Shown piece after piece: positions 15,590-20,680 of a stretch of 20,680 nt of DNA. The translations under genes were made by a program, and so were the position numbers. Under the pieces are notes generated by a model. That model ran no database searches and was not told where the DNA came from. It worked only from the letters and a program-made list of their open reading frames with translations. The stretch lies in contig PWUC01000213.1 of assembly GCA_003562655.1 (NCBI GenBank), positions 1 to 20,680 of the forward strand, read 5' to 3'. Positions within the stretch are counted from its first letter, which is position 1, and every line of letters starts with the position of its first letter. The DNA is from Clostridia bacterium (GTDB taxonomy: Bacteria; Bacillota_E; SLMV01; PUMD01).

Positions 15590-15825
15590 GATTGAGACAG
15601 AGAGAATGCATTATGATCGTCTCCCAGTCCCTCAGTTGATGATATCGGTCTCTGTTTCGCCATTACCTGCGGTTGTGTGATCATCGAGCAAACGAATAAG
15701 ATGGAAGCTACCCCTGACATCTTTTTGTCTCAGGTCTCGCTGCTTTGCGAAAGAGGGTGCGACGCTTATGCCACAATCCGCTCATCTCACAATGAGTAAG
15801 TCTGAACATATGGAGGAATTTCGAA

Positions 15826-17211
15826 ATGCCGCTCAAACTGGATGAAGTGTGGAACGAAACGCTTGATCGTGTGCGCCAGAACATCCTGCGGCCCAGCTTC
15901 GAGACCTGGCTGCGAACGTCTCGCCCTCTGGAGCTGGATCAGCATCACAACAGTTTCGTGGTCGGGGTACCCCACGAGTTCGCCAAGCACTGGGTACAGG
16001 AGAACTATGCAAAGGCCCTGCAGGAGGCCCTATCTGAGGTGGTGGGAGACGATCTGTCACTGCACCTGGTGGTGGCGTCCGAGGATGGCGATGAAGCCGC
16101 ACCGCTCCAGGGGGCACCTCCCACTCCTACGACCAGATCGGGCGACGATTCAGACAGCTCCTCCGGCAAACCTGTCATGACTGGATCCTCGCTCAATCCC
16201 CGGTACACCTTTTCCAATTTCGTGGTCGGCAACAGCAACCGCCTCGCCCACGCAGCCTCCCTGGCCGTTGCAGAGTCTCCAGCGCGCGCCTACAACCCTC
16301 TCTTCATCTACGGCGGGGTGGGCCTCGGCAAGACACACCTCATGCAGGCCGTGGCTCACAGCGTGCTTCGCCACTTACCCTCGCACAATGTGGTCTACGT
16401 CTCATCGGAACGTTTCGCCAACGAACTCATAAACTCCATCCGTGACACCGAAACCGTCAGCTTCCGCAACCGTTACCGCACGGTCGGCGTCCTGCTCATC
16501 GACGACATCCAGTTCCTCGCGGGGAAGGAGAGGACGCAGGAGGAGTTTTTCCACACCTTCAACACCCTACACGAGGCAAACCGGCAGATCGTCATTTCCA
16601 GCGACCGTCCACCCAAGGAGATACCCACCCTGGAGGAGAGGTTGCGCTCCCGTTTTGAATGGGGCCTCATATCCGATATTCAACCCCCCGACCTGGAAAC
16701 CCGGATCGCGATCCTGCGCAAAAAGGCCGCTGCCGAACACCTGCATGCACCCGATTCCGTCCTGCGGTACATCGCCGAGAACATAACCTCCAACATCCGC
16801 GAGCTCGAAGGAGCCCTGATCCGGTTGGTTGCCTTCTCTTCATTGCATCAGCAGGTCATCGATATGAACCTGGCCGAGCAGGCCCTTCGCGACCTCATCC
16901 CGAAACAGGCCGTTGAACCGGTCACCGTGCGGAAGATCCAGGATGCAGTTGCCAGCCGCTACGACATAACACTCCCGGAAATGAAGGGCAAACGCCGGAC
17001 GCAGGCCGTGGTCTTTCCGCGCCAGATCGCCATGTACCTGGCCCGCGAGCTCACCGATGCGTCGCTGCCACAGATAGGACGCGAGTTCGGGGGAAGGGAC
17101 CACAGCACGGTCATTCATGCCTGCAATAAGATCAAGGATAAGATCAGCGGGGACCCACAACTCAAGTCGATCACCGACGACCTGAAACGACAAATTCAGA
17201 GTGAGCGCTGA
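15826..17211 (+). CDS. dnaA: Chromosomal replication initiator protein DnaA
   Basis: AAA+ ATPase that binds DnaA boxes and unwinds the origin. Domain I spans about 1-85 (with WLRTSRPL), a short low-complexity domain II about 86-122 (Pro/Ser/Asp-rich), then the AAA+ domain with Walker [10 protein letters not shown] at 163-171, Walker B LLIDD at 223-227 and the arginine-finger region [10 protein letters not shown] at 271-280, and domain IV with the DNA-binding signature [11 protein letters not shown] at 422-432. Length 461 residues is typical. ATG at 15826 has GGAGGA about 8 bases upstream. The plus strand through this gene is C-rich, like the left arm, although the gene is on the plus strand, as expected if it is replicated by the leftward fork. 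Confidence 0.99.
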   Translation: MPLKLDEVWNETLDRVRQNILRPSFETWLRTSRPLELDQHHNSFVVGVPHEFAKHWVQENYAKALQEALSEVVGDDLSLHLVVASEDGDEAAPLQGAPPTPTTRSGDDSDSSSGKPVMTGSSLNPRYTFSNFVVGNSNRLAHAASLAVAESPARAYNPLFIYGGVGLGKTHLMQAVAHSVLRHLPSHNVVYVSSERFANELINSIRDTETVSFRNRYRTVGVLLIDDIQFLAGKERTQEEFFHTFNTLHEANRQIVISSDRPPKEIPTLEERLRSRFEWGLISDIQPPDLETRIAILRKKAAAEHLHAPDSVLRYIAENITSNIRELEGALIRLVAFSSLHQQVIDMNLAEQALRDLIPKQAVEPVTVRKIQDAVASRYDITLPEMKGKRRTQAVVFPRQIAMYLARELTDASLPQIGREFGGRDHSTVIHACNKIKDKISGDPQLKSITDDLKRQIQSER

Positions 17212-17220
17212 TTCACAGCC

Positions 17221-17301
17221 TGTGGACTACATGGGCACAACGCGTTGATAACAGGTGGATAAGTGTCACCAAAGCGGGGACGGTGTTGACAGTGTTGATA
17301 A
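17221..17301 (-). promoter_or_regulatory. DnaA-box cluster between dnaA and dnaN
   Basis: Four DnaA-box-like 9-mers all point the same way (seen on the plus strand as TGTGGATAA variants): TGTGGACTA at 17221-17229 (two mismatches), CGTTGATAA at 17243-17251 (two), GGTGGATAA at 17254-17262 (one) and TGTTGATAA at 17293-17301 (one). None is perfect, so they would be lower-affinity sites than the pair upstream of dnaA. They form the right part of a bipartite origin like that of Bacillus subtilis. Confidence 0.75.
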
Positions 17302-17353
17302 GCACGGGACGGACTTCACAGATTCCCAACAGGCTGCTGCCCCCGCTGTGCGG

Positions 17354-17374
17354 GTGCAAACTGCGCTTTTGCAC
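17354..17374. repeat. Inverted repeat ahead of the unwinding element
   Basis: GTGCAAA (17354-17360) and TTTGCAC (17368-17374) form a perfect 7-base stem with a 7-base loop. It lies after a GC-rich stretch and just before the DnaA-trio-like run. It is not followed by a T-run, so it is a poor dnaA terminator; its right arm overlaps a possible -35 of dnaN. Confidence 0.5.
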
Positions 17375-17397
17375 ATAATCAACACCACTACTACTAT
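17369..17397 (+). promoter_or_regulatory. Weak candidate promoter for dnaN
   Basis: TTGCAC (17369-17374), a 17-base spacer and TACTAT (17392-17397) have the geometry of a SigA promoter, but match consensus at only 3 and 4 of 6 positions. The start would fall in the AT-rich element about 80 bases before dnaN. It overlaps the DnaA-trio-like run, so promoter and unwinding functions could interfere. dnaN may instead be read mainly from the dnaA promoter. Confidence 0.25.
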
Positions 17398-17440
17398 GAC
17401 TACTAAATATATTAATAATCAGTCATAATATCTTATAGGT
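17376..17440. other. DnaA-trio-like run and AT-rich DNA unwinding element of oriC
   Basis: A DnaA-box-like TAATCAACA (17376-17384, two mismatches) is followed after 2-3 bases by repeated CTA triplets in one register: positions 17388-17396 give three, then TGA, then two more to 17405. On the other strand these read 3'-GAT-5', the DnaA-trio form described for Bacillus subtilis. Immediately after comes an AT-rich block: 17401-17437 has 32 A/T of 37. The order box, trios, AT-rich block, pointing to dnaN, is the known basal unwinding layout. Function is inferred from layout. Confidence 0.75.
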
Positions 17441-17485
17441 GACCCCTCAACCAGCAATCAAAGAGAACAGAAGGGACGATGGCCC

Positions 17486-18616
17486 ATGAAAACATCGATA
17501 GAGCAGCAAACGCTCTCTTTTGCTCTTCAGAATGTCTACCGTGCCATTTCTCAGGGAACGACCCATCCCATACTCACGGGTATTCTGGTCACTGCACAGG
17601 AGGGGATCCTGCATTTCTCTGCCACGGACCTCCAGCTCAGCATAGAGTGCACGGTTGCCGCTGAGGTTGATCTTCCCGGGGCTCTGGTCCTGCCAGGAAG
17701 AGAGCTGGTGGAGATAGTAAACAGGATTCCGGGGGGCAACATAGAGATCATCGCACCTGAGGACCGGCACCAGGCCATAATAACGTGGAGATCATCGGAG
17801 TTTGTGCTCAATGGATATCCTCCGGATCAGTTTCCCTCTCTGCCCACTGCCGATGAAGGAACCAGCTTTTCCATGCCCGCCGGAATACTGAAGGATGCCC
17901 TGGGAAAGACGGGTTTCAGTGCCGGCAGCGGAGATGAAGCCATGCCGGTGATATGTGGAGTGCGCGTCCGTTTTGAGGACGGCAGCCTTCAGACCACTGG
18001 GACCGACGGTTTTCGCGTGGCAGTATGGGAGACATCTCTTTCGGGTGTGCCCGATGATATGGAGGTAGTTCTGCCGCGATCCAGTGTGACAGATCTTTTG
18101 CGGGTCATTGATCCTCTCGATTCCCAGGCCAGTGTGAGGATCTCGCTGTCAGAGAACCATATCTTCTTTGAAACCGAAAGCGGGATCAACCTGTCGACGG
18201 TAGTACTGGAGGGCCAGTACCCGGACGTTCTTGCCATGGTCATGTCCCCTGGAGGGTATACGACCCGCGCAATCGTGGATCGCGGAGAATTCACCGGCGC
18301 CTGCGAGAGGGCGGCCCTTCTCTCGGAGGAACATCGGGGCATTCGCCCGGTCCGGCTGCACGTCATGCAGGATCGCCTCGTTTTCAAGGCCAGTTCCGCT
18401 GAGCTGGGCGAGGCCTATGACGAGATCGAGGGTGCGGTGGAGGGAGATGACCTGGACATCCTCTTTCAATCGCGCTATCTTCTGGAGGGTGTCCGCTACA
18501 TGAACTCCGACAACATCGTGTTGGATTTCACGGACTTCGAGGGAGCGGCTCTCCTGCAGGGCCAGGGCGAGGAGAAGTACTCCTACATAGTTTTGCCCAT
18601 GAAGACAAAGTCATAG
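17486..18616 (+). CDS. dnaN: DNA polymerase III beta subunit (sliding clamp) DnaN
   Basis: Ring-shaped processivity clamp that tethers DNA polymerase III and repair enzymes to DNA. The 376-residue protein shows the three repeated clamp domains; recognisable parts are HPILTGILVTA and FSATDLQLSIE in domain 1, TTGTDGFRVAVWE in domain 2, the EGQYPDV linker, and the C-terminal YSYIVLPMKTKS, the conserved end of the clamp near the client-peptide pocket (LPM-type ending). ATG at 17486 follows AAGGGA by about 9 bases; an ATG at 17479 is out of frame. It starts about 270 bases after dnaA, with oriC elements in between, and is followed after 2 bases by the S4 gene. Confidence 0.98.
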   Translation: MKTSIEQQTLSFALQNVYRAISQGTTHPILTGILVTAQEGILHFSATDLQLSIECTVAAEVDLPGALVLPGRELVEIVNRIPGGNIEIIAPEDRHQAIITWRSSEFVLNGYPPDQFPSLPTADEGTSFSMPAGILKDALGKTGFSAGSGDEAMPVICGVRVRFEDGSLQTTGTDGFRVAVWETSLSGVPDDMEVVLPRSSVTDLLRVIDPLDSQASVRISLSENHIFFETESGINLSTVVLEGQYPDVLAMVMSPGGYTTRAIVDRGEFTGACERAALLSEEHRGIRPVRLHVMQDRLVFKASSAELGEAYDEIEGAVEGDDLDILFQSRYLLEGVRYMNSDNIVLDFTDFEGAALLQGQGEEKYSYIVLPMKTKS

Positions 18617-18618
18617 GG

Positions 18619-18891
18619 GTGGAGGGATTCGGCATCTACCATCGGGATCGTGAGGGACAGGTGCAGGAAATCGACCTTGATTTTTCCCAGGCCCTCCGCC
18701 TGGATTCGATGCTCAAGATTGTTGGGGTGGCGCAGACCGGAGGTATGGCGAAGCTGTTGATTCAGTCGGGCGAGGTGCAGGTCAACGGGGAGGTTGAGCG
18801 GCGACGCGGCAGAAAATTGCAGCCCGGGGATGTGGTCGACGTTGCGGGGGCGGGAACATACCGTGTGGTTGCACAGACCAGGGATAGCTAG
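18619..18891 (+). CDS. S4-domain RNA-binding protein, YaaA/RlbA-like
   Basis: Small S4-domain protein found between dnaN and recF in many Bacillota; its exact role is not known, though RNA or ribosome binding is expected. The S4 core is LDSMLKIVGVAQTGGMAKLL at 28-47 followed by GEVQVNGEVE and RRRGRKLQPGDVVDV at 61-75, matching the family pattern GGMAK...VNGE...RGRKL..GD. The start is given as GTG at 18619, 2 bases after dnaN, with no clear ribosome-binding site. An in-frame GTG at 18661, after GAGGGA, would give 76 residues, closer to the usual 70-75; the start is therefore uncertain. It is 14 bases upstream of recF. Confidence 0.9.
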   Translation: MEGFGIYHRDREGQVQEIDLDFSQALRLDSMLKIVGVAQTGGMAKLLIQSGEVQVNGEVERRRGRKLQPGDVVDVAGAGTYRVVAQTRDS

Positions 18892-18905
18892 CGGGGTACC
18901 GACCT

Positions 18906-20063
18906 ATGCACCTGCAAAAACTGTATCTGAAGGACTATCGCAGCTATGAAAATCTCCTGTTTGAACCCGACCCTCACCTGAATGTTCTGGTCGGCGAAAA
19001 TGCCACGGGCAAGACCAACCTTCTCGAGTCCATCTACTATCTGGCAGCGGGACGTTCGCAGCGGACTCACCGGGACGCAGAGCTGGTCAGATGGGGTAGG
19101 GATGGGTTCTACATAAAGGCAGGGCTGCTCGGCACCCCGGTGAAACATACGGTGGAGTTCCTCTATCACAGGACCAGGGGCAGGTCATTCCGGCTGGACG
19201 GGGTCAGCCACAGCAGCCTGGTCGATGTCATCGGCGTTGTCAACGCCGTCATTTTCTCGCCCGATGATCTTTCGCTGCTCAAAGGTGGGCCGGGTGGGCG
19301 ACGTTCCTTCCTCGACTCGGAGATCGGGCAGGTGGATCGTTCTTACCTGAGATCTCTGTCTCGCTACAACAGGATCCTCTCACAGCGCAATGATGTATTG
19401 CGAAACCTGAGGTCATCGGGCAGTTCCAGGTCAACGGAGGATCTTCTCCTGGAGCCCTGGGATCTGCAGCTGGCGCGGTCCGGTGCAGCCATTGTCGCCA
19501 CCCGGATCAGTATGCTGCGGCGGTGGGCGGCGGGGGCCGCCAGCACCTACAGGGAGGTCGCGGGCGCCGGCGAGGACCTGACCATGAACTATCAGTGCAG
19601 CTTTTTCCCTGAAACATCCCTGGCCATGCAGGACAAATGCACCTCGATCTCAAAGGAAGAAATGGAGACGCATCTGCTTCAGAAACTCCGCGAAGCCAGG
19701 GTGGAGGAGGTCGGGCGCGGCTTCACTGTGGTCGGCCCACACCGCGATGATCTTCTCATGTATGTAGCCGGCCGTGACGCCCGCTACTACGCCTCTCAGG
19801 GGCAGCAGCGCTCTGTGGTGCTCGCACTGCGGATCGCGGAGGTGGCCTGGATGGAGGAGGAGACCAACCGTCGTCCCCTGCTGCTCCTCGACGACGTCAT
19901 GTCGGAGCTGGATACAGGGCGTGCTCAGCGTCTTGCACGCCTGGTCGGATCGGGGGCACAGACCTTCATAACGTGTACCGACCTGTCTGATCTCAATCTT
20001 GGGGGTTCGGGTGAAAGGATCTGGCAGACTGGCGGGGGGGAAGTGAGGGCCATTGTACCGTGA
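18906..20063 (+). CDS. recF: DNA replication and repair protein RecF
   Basis: SMC-like ATPase that helps load RecA at gapped DNA with RecO and RecR. The N-terminal LKDYRSYENLLFEPDPHLNV precedes Walker A GENATGKTN at 30-38; YLAAGRSQRTH is the conserved block after it. The ABC signature is ASQGQQR at 296-302 and Walker B is LLLLDDVMSELD at 325-336, with TCTDLS as the switch region. Length 385 residues is slightly above the usual 360-375. ATG at 18906 follows a weak site (GCGGGG). The last bases overlap the next gene's proposed TTG start by 11 bases. Confidence 0.97.
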   Translation: MHLQKLYLKDYRSYENLLFEPDPHLNVLVGENATGKTNLLESIYYLAAGRSQRTHRDAELVRWGRDGFYIKAGLLGTPVKHTVEFLYHRTRGRSFRLDGVSHSSLVDVIGVVNAVIFSPDDLSLLKGGPGGRRSFLDSEIGQVDRSYLRSLSRYNRILSQRNDVLRNLRSSGSSRSTEDLLLEPWDLQLARSGAAIVATRISMLRRWAAGAASTYREVAGAGEDLTMNYQCSFFPETSLAMQDKCTSISKEEMETHLLQKLREARVEEVGRGFTVVGPHRDDLLMYVAGRDARYYASQGQQRSVVLALRIAEVAWMEEETNRRPLLLLDDVMSELDTGRAQRLARLVGSGAQTFITCTDLSDLNLGGSGERIWQTGGGEVRAIVP

Positions 20064-20680
20064 TCGGAGGAAACCCGCACGACTCGGCCAGGTGCTGCGT
20101 TCTGTGTTGAGCAGGCGCAGCAGGCTTCGAAACGGGTTGAAGAGTGAGGAGATCTTCGTGCAGTGGCCGAGTATTGTGGGTCGCGATCTTTCCGATAAGC
20201 TGTATCCCATTGAGGTCCGGGGGGCCACCCTCGTGATGGCAGCAACAAGCTCCACCTGGGCTCAGGAGGCGGCCTTTTTAAAACAACAGATACTGGAAAA
20301 CATTCAGCTCCACCTGGGAAAGGGAGTGGTGGACGACATCCGTGTACAGGTGCACGGTGAATCCCGCAGTTTGCGGGATCCCGCCGGCAGGCCGGATGTT
20401 GAGACCGACACAGAGAATGGGCCGCCAGCGCCACCGGAGCTGTCGAAGACTGCGGGCGATGAGGGCCCCCAGGAGATGCTCGGACGGCTCCGTCGAGCTG
20501 ATGGATACGTGAAGACCTGGCGGAAATCCCAGGGGTGGCCTAAATGCACGGTCTGCAAGGTGCGGTTCTCACCGCGCCCTGGGGAGGAGGCCTGCCCTGC
20601 GTGCGGAAGAATGCAGGTTGACGAGCAGCAGGATCAGGTGCGCAGGCTGGTCGAGGAGGCACCGTGGATGACGCCGGAGC
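20053..20680 (+). CDS. DUF721 (DciA-like) protein with C-terminal zinc ribbon, partial at right edge
   Basis: DUF721 proteins follow recF in many bacteria; the DciA branch loads replicative helicase, but that role is not proven for the Bacillota members. The DUF721 domain covers about residues 9-101: RLGQVLRSVL, VQWPSIVGRDL, TSSTWAQEAAFLKQQIL and VVDDIRVQV. A Pro/Glu-rich linker (about 103-145) leads to a zinc-ribbon-like segment with cysteine pairs C165/C168 and C181/C184 (CTVC and CPAC). The frame is open to the window end. An in-frame stop at 20044 leaves only TTG at 20053 (preceded by GTGAGGG, overlapping recF by 11 bases) or GTG at 20092, which would cut into the domain; TTG is preferred. 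Confidence 0.85.
   Translation, partial: MYRDRRKPARLGQVLRSVLSRRSRLRNGLKSEEIFVQWPSIVGRDLSDKLYPIEVRGATLVMAATSSTWAQEAAFLKQQILENIQLHLGKGVVDDIRVQVHGESRSLRDPAGRPDVETDTENGPPAPPELSKTAGDEGPQEMLGRLRRADGYVKTWRKSQGWPKCTVCKVRFSPRPGEEACPACGRMQVDEQQDQVRRLVEEAPWMTPE

Larger units (their letters stand above)
15190..15825. other. rpmH-dnaA spacer, left part of a bipartite oriC
   Basis: A 636-base gene-free stretch between divergent rpmH and dnaA. It holds the rpmH promoter candidate at its left end, a small AATAC-A-GTATT palindrome at 15422-15432, the DnaA-box cluster at 15515-15589, and a possible dnaA -10 (TATGAT, 15612-15617) without a good -35. An alternative weak dnaA promoter is TTGTGT (15673-15678), 18 bases, TAAGAT (15697-15702). 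The dnaA ribosome-binding site GGAGGA ends the stretch. No RNA gene or further convincing ORF was seen. Confidence 0.7.

Noticed and set aside
15484..15720. A 78-codon minus-strand frame in the rpmH-dnaA spacer
   Set aside because: It lies across the DnaA-box cluster, has no ribosome-binding site and no family resemblance; the stretch is better explained as origin DNA.
15714..15735. CCTGA...TCAGG inverted repeat around a T-run upstream of dnaA
   Set aside because: The T-run lies in the loop rather than after the stem and the arms are only 5 bases, so it is not a terminator.
1..20680. Mobile element, prophage, CRISPR array or toxin-antitoxin system
   Set aside because: No transposase, integrase, regularly spaced repeats or paired small genes were seen; all supported genes but one are core housekeeping or biosynthetic families.

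Overview
This window is the chromosomal replication origin region of a GC-rich bacterium, most likely a Bacillota lineage of the Clostridia/Limnochordia/Symbiobacteria type. The reasons are the gene order dnaA-dnaN-S4 protein-recF-DUF721 on the right, rpmH-rnpA-yidD-yidC-jag-mnmE-mnmG-rsmG plus a Noc/ParB gene on the left, a YerC-type TrpR-family protein, a short HisG paired with HisZ, and DnaA-box clusters on both sides of dnaA. The genus cannot be named from the sequence alone.

Layout. From 1 to 15189 every supported gene is on the minus strand; from 15826 to the right end every gene is on the plus strand. Left to right: a Noc/ParB-family gene cut by the window edge (1-433, minus); a complete nine-gene histidine operon transcribed leftwards (hisZ-hisG-hisD-hisC-hisB-hisH-hisA-hisF-hisIE, 8058 down to 516); a TrpR-family YerC/HisR-like regulator (8246-8581) just upstream of a strong candidate SigA promoter for the his operon; then rsmG, mnmG, a 49-residue one-helix membrane protein gene not easily found by length-filtered gene calling (11301-11450), mnmE, jag, yidC, yidD, rnpA and rpmH. 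A 636-base spacer holding DnaA boxes separates rpmH from dnaA. The dnaA-dnaN spacer holds more DnaA boxes, a run of DnaA-trio-like triplets and an AT-rich unwinding element. dnaN, an S4 RNA-binding protein, recF and a DUF721/zinc-ribbon protein (cut by the right edge) follow.

How it works together. The right arm encodes replication initiation and repair (DnaA, beta clamp, RecF). The left arm encodes the conserved translation, tRNA-modification and membrane-insertion set (L34, RNase P protein, YidD, YidC, Jag, MnmE, MnmG, RsmG). The his genes make histidine from PRPP and ATP; all steps are present except the histidinol-phosphate phosphatase. The his genes are tightly coupled: most neighbours overlap by 4 bases and five of nine genes use GTG or TTG starts. 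The his block plus its own regulator sits between rsmG and noc/parB, genes that are normally neighbours in Bacillota.

The strand composition (C-rich plus strand through dnaA, G-rich from dnaN onward) puts the likely initiation point in the dnaA-dnaN spacer. No tRNA, rRNA, CRISPR array, insertion sequence or prophage gene was seen. The items most worth following up are the small membrane protein between mnmE and mnmG, the his block with its linked regulator and operator-like repeats, the DnaA-trio/unwinding element, and the Noc-like N-terminal amphipathic helix.
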